Source: Dactylosporangium fulvum
Lineage (GTDB): Bacteria > Actinomycetota > Actinomycetes > Mycobacteriales > Micromonosporaceae
DNA: 64,000 nucleotides
Direction: 5' to 3'
NCBI RefSeq assembly: GCF_025137375.1
Contig: NZ_CP073720.1
Location: 6,782,501-6,846,500, forward strand
Shown here: positions 6,805-15,952 of the stretch, piece after piece
How the letters are laid out: every line of letters begins with the position of its first letter
Numbering within the stretch: position 1 is the first letter of the stretch
Notes under the pieces: generated by a model
Database searches by the model: none
Told to the model about the DNA's origin: nothing
Seen by the model: only the letters and a program-made list of their open reading frames with translations
Made by a program: the position numbers and the translations under genes

Positions 6805-8409
6805 TCAGCCGGTCATGACCCGCTGGTGCAGCGCGGTGACCGCGGCGCGCGCCGACACGAACGCGCCGTGCTGCCAGGCGACGGAGTGGCTGAGCCAGTC
6901 CCCGGCGAAGTAGACCCGGCCGGCGGGCCGCAGCAGCAACTGGTATCCCGGGCTGGAATACGTCGGGGAGACCCAGCCGCCTTCGAGGTACGGGGTTCGG
7001 TGCCAGGCGATCGAGAAGGAGTGGGCCAGCTCGGTGCGGTACTTCTCGCCGTGGATCTTCACGCCCTGCGCGACAGCCCGGGCTTCCCGCTCCACCGGCG
7101 ACAGTGCACTGTAGACGTTCGCCGCGTTGCCCGTGTTGTAGTACCCGATGATGAGACCGCGCTCGCCGAGGTGGCCGTAGGACGGGTACCAGATGTGCTG
7201 CAGATCCATGTCGGTCTCGGTGATCCCGCCGAAGATCTTGTAGTCGGTCTCCCACCACCGGCTGCGGTACTCCAGCCCGATCTTTCCGACGTTGGTGACC
7301 CTGAACCCGGACAGCGCGGCGGTCACGTCGGCCCCGAGGTTGTGCGGGATGCGGGCGATCAGGTGCGGCGGCATGGTCGCGACGCAGTAGTCCGCCTTGA
7401 CGCGCCGCTCCTTGCCGTTCTGGGTGTAGGTCACCTCGACACCGGCCGCGGAGTTCGTCAACCCGGTGACCACCGCGCCGAGCTCCACCCGGTGCGCGCC
7501 GATCGCCCGGGTCAGCGCCTTCGGGATCTGGTCCATTCCGCCGATCGGCTGGAACATCAGCATCGCCTGGTCGTAGCCGAACTCGAAGGAGAAGTACCGG
7601 CCGACGTTGCTCGCGAAGACGTCCGACAGCGACGGCGGAGGGCCGAGGACGACTCCGGCGTCGTTGCCGGCGCCCGGGTCGGTGACGAACCCGCGGTGCT
7701 CGGTGCCGGTGTACGCGTAGCCGCTGGTCTTGTTGCCGATCGAGCCGAAGCTCTGCAGGAACGACAGCAGCCGGCTCTTGTCGTCGGCGGTCAGCCGGGC
7801 GTCCAGGGCTCCCTGGTCGGTCGCCTTGGCCAGCAGTTCCGAGACGTAGCCGTTCACGTCGGCCTTGGCGGTGCGGTACCGCACCGGGTTGCCCGGGGTC
7901 ATCCCGGCGGACTCGTTGTAGATGAAGGCGCTGGCGTTCTGGTTCGTGAACACCTCCACGGGGACGCCCAGCTCCCGGCAGTAGTCCATGGTGACCATCC
8001 ACTGCGCGATGCGGGCCGGCCCGGCGTTCATGTAGATGCCCTCGGAGAACCTGGCGCGCTGGGTGTGTCCGTCCAGATCGGTCTGCTCGGTGCCGCCGCG
8101 CACCGTGAAGTTGCGACCCCCGGTCCGGGATCGGGCTTCGAGGACGGTGCAGTGATAGCCGGCCTTGCCGAGCTCGTATGCGGTGGTCAGGCCGGCGATG
8201 CCGCCGCCCAGGATGACCACCTTCTTCGCCGATCGCCCGGTCAACGTGAAGTCGGACGGTCCCGGCGCCTTGAACGGCGGGGCCGCTTGAGCCTCGGTCG
8301 GTGCCAGCCCGAGCGCTCCCATCGTGGCGAACAGCGCCCCGGCTCCCCCGGAGACGCCGACTGAACGGAGAAAACCGCGCCGGGTGAGGTTCGGCGACAC
8401 GGATCCCAT
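6805..8409 (-). CDS. Tat-exported flavin monoamine oxidase / L-amino acid oxidase family protein
   Basis: A 534-residue flavoprotein. The N-terminus NLTRRGFLRSVGVSGG followed by a hydrophobic stretch and AQA is a twin-arginine signal peptide, so the folded holo-enzyme is exported. The FAD motif VVILGGGIAGLTTAYELGKA, then LEARSRTGGRN, and the C-terminal FAD-contact motif RVYFAGDWLSH place it in the amino-oxidase family (L-amino acid or polyamine oxidase). AGGAGG just before ATG 8409 sets the start. It would produce H2O2 outside the cell while oxidising an amine or amino acid; the substrate is unassigned. Confidence 0.85.
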   Translation of the reverse strand: MGSVSPNLTRRGFLRSVGVSGGAGALFATMGALGLAPTEAQAAPPFKAPGPSDFTLTGRSAKKVVILGGGIAGLTTAYELGKAGYHCTVLEARSRTGGRNFTVRGGTEQTDLDGHTQRARFSEGIYMNAGPARIAQWMVTMDYCRELGVPVEVFTNQNASAFIYNESAGMTPGNPVRYRTAKADVNGYVSELLAKATDQGALDARLTADDKSRLLSFLQSFGSIGNKTSGYAYTGTEHRGFVTDPGAGNDAGVVLGPPPSLSDVFASNVGRYFSFEFGYDQAMLMFQPIGGMDQIPKALTRAIGAHRVELGAVVTGLTNSAAGVEVTYTQNGKERRVKADYCVATMPPHLIARIPHNLGADVTAALSGFRVTNVGKIGLEYRSRWWETDYKIFGGITETDMDLQHIWYPSYGHLGERGLIIGYYNTGNAANVYSALSPVEREARAVAQGVKIHGEKYRTELAHSFSIAWHRTPYLEGGWVSPTYSSPGYQLLLRPAGRVYFAGDWLSHSVAWQHGAFVSARAAVTALHQRVMTG

Positions 8410-8445
8410 CGATCCTCCTCGGTCAGGAGATGATCTTACGGATCC

Positions 8446-8478
8446 GATCATCGACGTCGATCATTAAGATCGATGACC
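8446..8478. promoter_or_regulatory. nested palindromes upstream of the amine oxidase gene
   Basis: A perfect 12-bp palindrome ATCGACGTCGAT spans 8450-8461. It sits inside a wider inverted repeat, TCATCGA (8448-8454) with TCGATGA (8470-8476). On the minus strand this region includes TTAATGAT, a plausible -10 element. It lies 37 bases upstream of the oxidase start and reads as an operator for a dimeric repressor, which is not identified in the window. Confidence 0.35.
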
Positions 8479-8560
8479 GTCGCGATTTCCTCTCCGTTGC
8501 GAGATCCGCACAGGTCGATGGGCGCTCCGCGGGTCAAGCCGCCGGGCCGACCGGCCGTGG

Positions 8561-9040
8561 TCAGCCCGCGTGCCGGTCCGGGTCGACGTTCGCGGGCTGG
8601 ACGCTCCAGGTGGGAGGTTCATCGGTGCCGGCGTTCTCGTCGCGCTCGGCGTCCTCGGCGGTGGGCTGGACCTTGCCCGGCGCGTGGTGCACGGGAGCGT
8701 AGACGGCGTAGAGCCGCATCGGCTCTCGACCGGTATTGGTGACGTCGTGCCAGGTGCCGGCGGGAATCAGGACGCACCAGCCGTCGGTGACCTCCTGCTC
8801 GAAGGTGAGCTGGTCGGCGGCCGGTCCCATCTGCGCCCGGCCTTGTCCCGCGTCGAGGCGCAGGAACTGGTCGGTGTCGGGGTGCATCTCCAGCCCGATG
8901 GACTCCCCGACCGGGATGGACATCAGGGTGACCTGCAGATATCGACCGGTCCAGGCGACGGTGCGGTAGTTGGTGTTGCCGGTGGTGGCGGCCTCAAGGT
9001 CAAACGAGCTGGGCTGGGGTCCGACGTCGGTGATGGTCAT
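8561..9040 (-). CDS. cupin-domain protein
   Basis: A 159-residue protein whose core is a single cupin barrel. Motif 1 reads GLEMHPDTDQFLRLDAGQG and motif 2 reads VLIPAGTWHDVTNTG, supplying the usual His/Glu/Gln-type metal ligands. The C-terminal tail (HHAPGKVQPTAEDAERDE) resembles small actinobacterial and firmicute cupins of unknown role often annotated mannose-6-phosphate-isomerase-like. It starts at ATG 9040 and is followed leftward by the amine-oxidase promoter region, so it is probably an independent unit. Confidence 0.75.
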   Translation of the reverse strand: MTITDVGPQPSSFDLEAATTGNTNYRTVAWTGRYLQVTLMSIPVGESIGLEMHPDTDQFLRLDAGQGRAQMGPAADQLTFEQEVTDGWCVLIPAGTWHDVTNTGREPMRLYAVYAPVHHAPGKVQPTAEDAERDENAGTDEPPTWSVQPANVDPDRHAG

Positions 9041-9162
9041 GGCGCTGGCGGTCCTCCGCTCACTGGTGGATTTCGCGGCCGACCACCACCGTATCGTCAG
9101 CGACGCGTCGCGGCCACGGACCTGGTGAACCCGTGGCCGCGAACACTACCCACCGGCCGGGA

Positions 9163-11790
9163 TCAGCAGGTCTGCGCGCAGTTGCGCAGGCCGTAGCGGA
9201 TCTTCAGCTGGGTGCCGCCGTTGCCGTCCCAGTCGTCGACGTAGACGACGGTCAGGTAACCGCCCTGGTCGGCGCCGATCGCCGGGGCGTCCTGACGGTT
9301 GGCGGTGAACACGCTCAGCCGGTACTCGGGGAACAGGTTGCTCGTCCCGCCGGTCGGGCCGATGCCGCGGGCCCACACCTCGGTGCCGCTACTGGCGCTG
9401 GTGAGCCCGGTCGCCTGCCCGGACTCGTGCCATGTCACCACGGCGTTGCCGGAGCCGTCGACGGCGACGTCCGGATGCGCCTGGCGACCGACCCGGTCGG
9501 ACTGGTACGCCGTCTGTGTCGTGACCGTGTACGCACCGGCGGCGTTGGTCGTCCACCGGTAGATCGGGCCGCTGACGGTGCGGGCGGCGAACGCGGCGGT
9601 CGTCCCGGTGAAGCCGCGCACGTAGATCATCGACTGCGGGTTGCCGTCGTAGCCGGTCCGGCCCGTGTAGGAGTCGGTCCAGGCGACGTACCAGGTCCCG
9701 GTCGACCCGATCGCGACCGACGGCTCGAGCTGCGGACCGTCGGAGAGCGTGCCGGTGTGGACGGCGACGGTCGAGCCGAACGTCCCGGCGAGCGTGCCGG
9801 TCTTGGCCCGGATGCTGTACCCGCCGTTGCCGTCCTCGTCGTCCTCCCAGGCGACCGCGACGGTGCCGGAGTCGTTGATCGCGAGGTCCGGCTTGCGGTA
9901 GGTACCGCCGGCCACCGCCTGCACCGGCACGTCGTAGCCGCCGCTCACCGGCGACAGCCGCGCGTCGGCGGCGCTGAACGAGGCGTACCGGATCGAGCTC
10001 ACCCCGGCCGTGGTCGTGTCCTGCCAGGCGACGCCGAACCGGCCGTCGGACAGCACGGCGATCGACGGTTCGCTCTGGTCGCCGGCGGCCTGGGAGTTGA
10101 CGTTGACGATCGAGGTCATCGTCCCGTCCGGACGGACGCGGCGGGACCGGATCTCGTAGCCGCCGTTGCCGTTGCTGTCGTCGGCCCACACGACCACCGC
10201 GTCGCCGTTGCTGGCGATACCGACGTCGGGTGAGCGGTAGTTCCAGTTCGTACTGCCGCCGGTGCGCACGACGACGTCGGACTGGCGCACCCCGTCGACG
10301 AAGCGGCCCAGCCGGATCTCGTTGCCGGTGCCGGTCAGCGTGCCGGAGCTGAACGCGACCACGCTGACGTGGCGCCCGTTCGCGTCGCGGTACGAGGCGA
10401 CCGCCGGCTCGAACTGGTCGCCGGTGGCCACCTCGTTCGCCGTGGCGAAGGTGGCGTCCGGGTACCGCGACGGCGCGATCTTCACGGCCGCTTCCTTGAT
10501 GGCGGCGAAGTCGGCGACGAAGCCGTTGTAGATGGTGGTGTCGTCGATCCGCATGAACGTCTCGTCGTTCTTCTTCAGCGCGCCGTTGGTGAGGTTCTGC
10601 GAGCCGGTGTAGACGTACCGGTGCATCTGGTTGTCCTTGCGGGACACCCCCTGCACCACCAGGTACTTGGAGTGGATGCTGCCGTCGGAGCACTCGGCGT
10701 TGACGGCGGAGCCGACCGCGAAGAACGACTGCCGGCAGCCGCCCGGGTCCATCGCGTAGACGCCGATGCCGCGTGCGGCCAGGTCGTCGATCATGTCCTG
10801 GTGCTCGCCGGTGGCGACCTCGACGGTGCAGCCGGCGTCAAGCTTGTCGCCCAGCGCGTCGATGACCTCGGGCCGGGCGTCGCGGAACCCCCACATCGCG
10901 AGCCGGATCACGTCGTCCGTGCTCGTCGTGGAGCACTGCACGTCGTCGATGGCGGCGGCGAAGATGTCGTGGCGGGTGCTCTGCGGGTTGAACGAGTTGG
11001 TGATCGTGGTGTCCTCGGCGGTACTCGGGGAGTTGCGCGGCGAGAACCAGAGCCGGAACGGCCCGGCGTCGACGTGGCCGGTCTCGTAGACCTTGCTGCT
11101 GCCGGTCACGGCGAGCTTCCGGTTCACGTAGTCGCGGTAGGCCGTGGCGAGCGCGGTGTTGCCGGAGACCACAACGAGGTTCTGGTACATCTGCTGCTGC
11201 GGGTTGGTGGGGTTGTTCGACCCGATGAGGGTGACGTCGGTGCGCCCGTCCGACAGGGCGCTGAACACCCAGAACTTGTTGTGGTTGATGCCGGTACCAC
11301 CGCCCGCGCAGGAGGCGAAGCAGCGTTTGACCCACGAGCCGGTCGCGCTGGACGACCACGCCGGCAGGCCGGCGACCAGCGAGTTGACCTGGGCGGACTG
11401 GTTGCACACCGCCGGGTCGCCGTCGGTGCAGGCCTCGACGAGCAGGCGCACCCTCACCCCGCGTGCGTGCGCGGCCAGCAGATGGTCGGTGATGGCCTGG
11501 TCGGTGAAGGTGTACAGCGACGCGTACAGCGTCGACCCGGCCACGCTGGCCTGGACCAGGGTGTCGATCTCGTCGCGCAGGCCGGTGGTCTGGTACTGGG
11601 TGAACTGGGGTCCGTTCTTGTTCGGGTCGGGGGTGGCGTAGTCGGCGTCGGGAACCGGGTCGAGGTTCGGGCGGAGGAACAGAACCTTGATCGAGCCGCT
11701 GGTCACGGTCACGGTCGCGGCGGCGGCTTGCGAGGCCGTGCCGAGAACCATACCGATCACGAGCATGAGCGCCAGAAACGGTCGGCGCAA
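9163..11790 (-). CDS. secreted PLD-like phosphodiesterase fused to a seven-repeat beta-propeller-like domain
   Basis: About 875 residues from TTG 11790, chosen because AAGGGAG lies eight bases upstream and a clean signal peptide follows (RRPFLALMLVIGMVLG ending AQAAA). Two PLD half-sites are visible: HNKFWVF near residue 170 with IGSNN, and HSKYLVV near residue 373 with YTGSQN. The Asp of the classical HxKx4D motif is Ser and Gln here, leaving HxK plus GSxN as in Tdp1-like enzymes. From about residue 456 on there are seven repeats of a block like SPDVGIA...VVVWADD at roughly 460, 520, 573, 633, 688, 772 and 835. It ends the ugp operon 13 bp after the metallophosphoesterase. The substrate may be a phospholipid or another phosphodiester polymer. 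Confidence 0.75.
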   Translation of the reverse strand: MRRPFLALMLVIGMVLGTASQAAAATVTVTSGSIKVLFLRPNLDPVPDADYATPDPNKNGPQFTQYQTTGLRDEIDTLVQASVAGSTLYASLYTFTDQAITDHLLAAHARGVRVRLLVEACTDGDPAVCNQSAQVNSLVAGLPAWSSSATGSWVKRCFASCAGGGTGINHNKFWVFSALSDGRTDVTLIGSNNPTNPQQQMYQNLVVVSGNTALATAYRDYVNRKLAVTGSSKVYETGHVDAGPFRLWFSPRNSPSTAEDTTITNSFNPQSTRHDIFAAAIDDVQCSTTSTDDVIRLAMWGFRDARPEVIDALGDKLDAGCTVEVATGEHQDMIDDLAARGIGVYAMDPGGCRQSFFAVGSAVNAECSDGSIHSKYLVVQGVSRKDNQMHRYVYTGSQNLTNGALKKNDETFMRIDDTTIYNGFVADFAAIKEAAVKIAPSRYPDATFATANEVATGDQFEPAVASYRDANGRHVSVVAFSSGTLTGTGNEIRLGRFVDGVRQSDVVVRTGGSTNWNYRSPDVGIASNGDAVVVWADDSNGNGGYEIRSRRVRPDGTMTSIVNVNSQAAGDQSEPSIAVLSDGRFGVAWQDTTTAGVSSIRYASFSAADARLSPVSGGYDVPVQAVAGGTYRKPDLAINDSGTVAVAWEDDEDGNGGYSIRAKTGTLAGTFGSTVAVHTGTLSDGPQLEPSVAIGSTGTWYVAWTDSYTGRTGYDGNPQSMIYVRGFTGTTAAFAARTVSGPIYRWTTNAAGAYTVTTQTAYQSDRVGRQAHPDVAVDGSGNAVVTWHESGQATGLTSASSGTEVWARGIGPTGGTSNLFPEYRLSVFTANRQDAPAIGADQGGYLTVVYVDDWDGNGGTQLKIRYGLRNCAQTC

Positions 11791-11803
11791 GGCGGTGCTC
11801 CCT

Positions 11804-13357
11804 TCAGCGTGGTGGTGCGGGGAGACGGAGCCGGACGTTGCGGTCCGGCGCGCCACCGGCCGCGCCGGTGCGACCGGCCCGGACGGCGTCGTTGTAGGCC
11901 AGCTCGCGGTGCAGCGCGGCGAGCCGGTCGGTGGTGTCCTGCCCGGCGGCCGGCACCACGGGCGCGTCGTGGTCGACGAGTGTGCTGGTGATGCAGAGGC
12001 CGCCGGACCGCTCGCGGGCGATCTGCAGGACCCGCGCCTGCACCGGCCAGTCGGCGATCGCCGCCGTGGTCACCTCGAACAGCCCGCCGCCGTCGCCGCG
12101 GTGGTGCGCGACGACCCGGTTGGCGTGGTGGTGACCGTTGAGCCAGAGCACCACGTTGCGGCAGCCGAGCGCCAGGCGGAGGATCTCGCCGGCGTACGCG
12201 CGCTCGCCCGGCTGGTCCGGGCAGACGCCGTAGCCGTTGCGCAGCGAGCTGGTCGCGTGGTGCGAGGCGAGCACGATGAGCGGGTCGTCGGGACCGTCGG
12301 CGGCGAGCTGCTCGGCGAGCCAGTCGAGCTGGGCCCGGTCCATGCTGCCGTCCCAGTGCCCGTGCGGGTTGTCGGTGTTGAGCACGACGATCCGCACGCC
12401 GGGCACGGGGTCGTAGGCGTAGTGGGCGGTACCGTCGCGGTGGTTGGCCGCCGTGAACCCGTGCCCTGCCGGGCGCGCGCCCGGGTGCCGGTGAGCGTTC
12501 ACGAAGTCGGCCGGGGTGATGAAGGTCCGGCTGGCCAGCGCCGGCACCGGCCGGGACGGCCCGGTGAAGAGCGCGGCCGGGTCGGTCAGGAACGTGCCCA
12601 GGGCGTCGGGCAGGTCCGGTCCGTCCGGCAGGCCGACCGGCTTGCGCGGCCCGGTGGCGATCGCCGCGAGGTCCGGCCGGGCCGCGGTGGTGCCACCGAT
12701 CAGCAGGTCGTGGTTGCCGAGGCAGGCGAGCCACGGGTGGCCGAGGCCACCGGCGGTGAACGGCGCCGCGGCGGCCTCCAGCAGGCCCGGATGGGTCGGG
12801 AACCCCCACAGGCGCTTGTACCGGTCGTCGCCCGGGTCGGGCCGCCAGTACCAGGGGTCGTCCCAGTCCAGCGCCTGCGGGCCGTGGTAGCCGAACGGGC
12901 TGACCGCGACCTTGCCGCCGTCGAGCAACGCGAGGTACGCGGCGAGCTCGTTCACCTGCGCGTTGTCGATGTTGTCGCCGGTGACCACGCACGCGTCGAG
13001 GTCGAGCGCGGCGAGCGTGCGGATCATCGCCGCGGCCGCGTGCGGGGCCAGCGCCTCCTGCGGCCGGAACACCCAGTCGACGAGCCCCGCCCAGCTGGCG
13101 GTGCCGGCGCCGGTCCGCATGGCGAAGTCCAGCCGGGCCGGCGAACCGGGGTCCACGACGTGCAGGTCCGTCAGGTGGGCGAGGGTGGCGATCACGGTGT
13201 TCCCGGCGGCCGGGGCCGGTCCGGGCACGAAGTCGGTGCGCACGGTGTGGGCCTCGCCCGGCACCTGGCGCAGCCGGTGGTACAGGCCGTGGCTGCCGGT
13301 GCCGGCGATCTCACCCGGCACGAGGGTCGGTGCCGGCTTTCCCGGTGTTGTGGTCAT
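11804..13357 (-). CDS. calcineurin-like metallophosphoesterase
   Basis: A 517-residue protein with all metal-binding blocks of the metallophosphoesterase fold: TDLHVVD (residues 63-69), GDNID (127-131), GNHD (214-217), a later SHHATSS and the final NGHHHANR. Long inserts separate the blocks, as in the PPA1498-type family (TIGR03767) as I remember it. Members often have a Tat signal; this one has none, so it is probably cytoplasmic. ATG 13357 overlaps the stop of ugpE by 4 bp. It probably hydrolyses an imported or intracellular phosphoester derived from the Ugp substrate. Confidence 0.8.
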   Translation of the reverse strand: MTTTPGKPAPTLVPGEIAGTGSHGLYHRLRQVPGEAHTVRTDFVPGPAPAAGNTVIATLAHLTDLHVVDPGSPARLDFAMRTGAGTASWAGLVDWVFRPQEALAPHAAAAMIRTLAALDLDACVVTGDNIDNAQVNELAAYLALLDGGKVAVSPFGYHGPQALDWDDPWYWRPDPGDDRYKRLWGFPTHPGLLEAAAAPFTAGGLGHPWLACLGNHDLLIGGTTAARPDLAAIATGPRKPVGLPDGPDLPDALGTFLTDPAALFTGPSRPVPALASRTFITPADFVNAHRHPGARPAGHGFTAANHRDGTAHYAYDPVPGVRIVVLNTDNPHGHWDGSMDRAQLDWLAEQLAADGPDDPLIVLASHHATSSLRNGYGVCPDQPGERAYAGEILRLALGCRNVVLWLNGHHHANRVVAHHRGDGGGLFEVTTAAIADWPVQARVLQIARERSGGLCITSTLVDHDAPVVPAAGQDTTDRLAALHRELAYNDAVRAGRTGAAGGAPDRNVRLRLPAPPR

Positions 13358-14199
13358 CGGACCGCTCCCGCCGTCAGGCCGCGCACGATGTGCCGCTGGA
13401 ACATGTAGATCATCACCAGCATCGGGATGATGGCGAGCACGACGCCGGCGAAGATGACGTCGGGTGCCCGCTCCTCGACCGAGTTGAGCTGGGCCAGGCC
13501 GATCTGTAGGGTCTGCATCTTCGGCGTGCTCGTGACCAGCAGCGGCCAGAAGTAGTGGTTGTAGCTGCTGATGAAGGAGTGGATGGCGAGGGTACCGATC
13601 GCGGGCCGCGACAGCGGGACGAGGATCTTCCAGAGGAAGCGCAGGTGTCCGCAGCCCTCGACCTTCGCCGCCTCGTACACCTCTTTCGGGAAGCTCAGGA
13701 AGAACTGCCGCATGAGGAACGTGCCGAAGCCGGCCGCGAGGAACGGCAGGAACAGCGCCGGGAACGTGTTGATCAGGCCCCAGTCCGCCATCGTGAGGTA
13801 ATTGGGGATGATCATCGACTCGGCCGGCACCATCATCGTGGCGAGGAACATGCCGAACGCGAGCCGCTTGAGCGGGAAGTGCAGGAACGCGAACACGTAG
13901 CCGGACAGCACCGAGGTGACCAGCACGCCGAGGACGACGACGAGGGACACCAGGATGCTGTTGCCGTACTGGCGGGCCAGCGGCACCGCGTTCAGCACGT
14001 TGCCGAAGCTGCTCACGTTGATGCTGGTCGGGAACAGCGCGGGCGGGAAGCGGGTCAGGTCCTCGCGGTCCATCAGCGATCCGGCGACCGCGTAGTACAG
14101 CGGGAAGATCACGATCGAGACCAGGATGACCAGTCCGGCGATCGCGCCCGCACTGCGCAACCGGCCCACGCCTCCTCCGCTGCGCTCCAGCGGGCTCAT
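13354..14199 (-). CDS. ugpE: UgpE/MalG-type ABC transporter permease
   Basis: A 281-residue inner-membrane permease with about six membrane segments and the EAA loop (EVYEAAKVEGCGHLRFLWKI) that contacts the ATPase. The gene order with a UgpB-like binding protein and a UgpA-like permease supports import of glycerol-3-phosphate or glycerophosphodiesters. ATG 14199 and its stop both use 4-bp overlaps with the neighbouring genes. No ATPase gene occurs in the operon, so a shared ATPase elsewhere (MsiK-like) is presumably used. Confidence 0.85.
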   Translation of the reverse strand: MSPLERSGGGVGRLRSAGAIAGLVILVSIVIFPLYYAVAGSLMDREDLTRFPPALFPTSINVSSFGNVLNAVPLARQYGNSILVSLVVVLGVLVTSVLSGYVFAFLHFPLKRLAFGMFLATMMVPAESMIIPNYLTMADWGLINTFPALFLPFLAAGFGTFLMRQFFLSFPKEVYEAAKVEGCGHLRFLWKILVPLSRPAIGTLAIHSFISSYNHYFWPLLVTSTPKMQTLQIGLAQLNSVEERAPDVIFAGVVLAIIPMLVMIYMFQRHIVRGLTAGAVR

Positions 14200-15161
14200 G
14201 AGTAGAACACCTTTCGCTGCAGGACCCGGAACTGGATCGCGGTGATCGCGGTGACGAGGAGCAACAGCACGACACCCTGCACCGAGGCGAGGCCGTAGTC
14301 GGACGCGCCGAACGCGAACGCCGACTTGTACAGGCCGTAGACCAGGGTGGTGGTGGCGCCGTCGGGTCCGCCGCCGGTGAGAATGTTGATCTCGCCGAAG
14401 GTCTGCAGCGAGCCGATCGTCGACACCACGAGCATGAAGAACATCGTCGGGGTGAGCAGCGGCAGCACGATCCCGGTCAGCACCCGCCAGCGGCCGGCAC
14501 CGTCGAGACGGGCGGCCTCCAGGTACTCCTCGGGGATCGCCTGCAGGCCGGCCGAGAAGACCAGGACCGCGTAGCCGAGATCGCGCCACACGCTGACCAC
14601 CGCCAGGCTGGGCAGCGCCGTGGCCGGGTCGGTGAGCCAGTCGACGCCGGACACGCCGAGCATGCTGAGCATGCCGTTGAAGACGCCGATGCTCGGGCTG
14701 TAGAAGACGTCGAACACGACCGCCGCCGACGCGGCGGAGAACGCGAACGGCGTGGCCATCAGCGTCCGGAAGAAGCCGATGCCCTTGACCTTCGACTGCA
14801 ACGCCAGGGCCAGCCCGAGCCCCAGCACGAGCGTGGGCAGCACCGTGCACAGCGCGAACAGGACCGTGACGAGCAGGACGTTGCGCAGCTGCGGATCGCC
14901 GAAGAAGTCCCCGTAGCGGTCCAGCCCGACAAAGTCCGTGGCGTTGCCGAAGATGTCGCTGCCGTGTGTGCTCAGCCAGACCGTGCGGACGAGCGGGTAG
15001 AACACGAACAGGATGAAGACGACGGTGGACGGGACGAGGAACGCCAGCGCCACCGCGATCTCGGCCGGCCGGTAGCGGGGCCGGCGCCGGGCCTCGACGG
15101 CGGGTGCCGGGGGCTCCGCCGCGGGCGCCGGGGCGGTCGTGGCGGTGTTCGCGGCGGTCAT
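14196..15161 (-). CDS. ugpA: UgpA/MalF-type ABC transporter permease
   Basis: A 321-residue permease: a Pro/Ala-rich cytosolic N-terminus (residues 1-30), a first membrane helix at ~33-55 and five further segments. The EAA loop reads EYLEAARLDGAGRWRVLTGI, and a GEINILTGGGP segment, conserved in sugar and glycerol-phosphate permeases, is present. It pairs with the UgpE-like permease to form the channel. ATG 15161 overlaps the phosphatase stop by 4 bp; the in-frame codon five residues upstream is less likely. Confidence 0.85.
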   Translation of the reverse strand: MTAANTATTAPAPAAEPPAPAVEARRRPRYRPAEIAVALAFLVPSTVVFILFVFYPLVRTVWLSTHGSDIFGNATDFVGLDRYGDFFGDPQLRNVLLVTVLFALCTVLPTLVLGLGLALALQSKVKGIGFFRTLMATPFAFSAASAAVVFDVFYSPSIGVFNGMLSMLGVSGVDWLTDPATALPSLAVVSVWRDLGYAVLVFSAGLQAIPEEYLEAARLDGAGRWRVLTGIVLPLLTPTMFFMLVVSTIGSLQTFGEINILTGGGPDGATTTLVYGLYKSAFAFGASDYGLASVQGVVLLLLVTAITAIQFRVLQRKVFYS

Positions 15162-15952
15162 GCGGCCGCCCGCCACAGTTGCCAGATCTCATCGGCGACG
15201 CCCGGCGCGGCGGCGAGGATGCCGTCCTCGGGCACCCCGCCGCTCACGCCGTCGCGCCCGTGGACGAGCGCGCCGCCTTCCCTGGCGATCAGCGCTCCGG
15301 CGGCGACGTCCCAGAGGTTGTACCGGCCGGGGATGAGCGCACCGGCGGCGCGCCCGGCCCCGACGCTGGCCAGGGCCAGGGCGCAGGAGCCCATGATGCG
15401 GGTGGCGCCGAACCGGTCGGACACCTCGGTCAGCACGGTGTACATGCCGGGCCAGGGCCGGTTCTTCGACCACTCGGTCAGCAGCACCTCGCCGGCGAGC
15501 GAGTCCACCTGCCGGCAGCTGACGGGCAGCCCGTCGGCGAAGGCGCCGCCGCCGCGGACGGCGCTGAGGATCTCGCCGCGCGCCGGGTCGGCGACCACGC
15601 CGACCGCCACGCCGTCCTCGTCGAACCCGGCCAGGCTGTACGACGACCAGGGCAGCCCGTGCACGAAGTTGGTGGTGCCGTCGATCGGGTCGACGTACCA
15701 GGTGAACCCGTCACCGTCGCCGGCGCCGTACTCCTCCCCCACGACCCGGTGGCCCGGGAACCTGCGGCCGATCTCGTCGCGGGTGAGCCGCTCGACCTCG
15801 CGGTCGAACGGCGTCACCCAGTCGGCGGCGTCGGCCTTGGTCCCGGCGGTCGCCGGTTCGGGCCGGCTCGCGGCGATCGTCCGCATCGCGGCGCCGGCGA
15901 GCTCGACCGCGAACTCGTGCAGTGCCTTCAACTCGTCCGCCTCCGCGGCCAT
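15158..15952 (-). CDS. inositol-monophosphatase-family phosphatase
   Basis: A 264-residue Mg2+-dependent phosphatase. It has the GEE motif (residues 72-74), DPIDGTTNF (88-96) and the C-terminal NLWDVAAGALIAREGG (Asp at about 215), the three signature blocks of the IMPase family. Such enzymes dephosphorylate inositol-1-phosphate, histidinol phosphate, or glycerol and sugar phosphates. Between a glycerophosphodiesterase and the Ugp permeases it most likely dephosphorylates the monoester that the phosphodiesterase releases. It is coupled on both sides by overlapping stop/start codons. Confidence 0.85.
   Translation of the reverse strand: MAAEADELKALHEFAVELAGAAMRTIAASRPEPATAGTKADAADWVTPFDREVERLTRDEIGRRFPGHRVVGEEYGAGDGDGFTWYVDPIDGTTNFVHGLPWSSYSLAGFDEDGVAVGVVADPARGEILSAVRGGGAFADGLPVSCRQVDSLAGEVLLTEWSKNRPWPGMYTVLTEVSDRFGATRIMGSCALALASVGAGRAAGALIPGRYNLWDVAAGALIAREGGALVHGRDGVSGGVPEDGILAAAPGVADEIWQLWRAAA

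Noticed and set aside
13354..15192. 612-residue minus-strand frame that could be one fused double permease
   Set aside because: The first half is out of frame with the UgpA-type permease; the true genes are two separate ones with a 4-bp overlap, as the membrane segments and EAA loops show.
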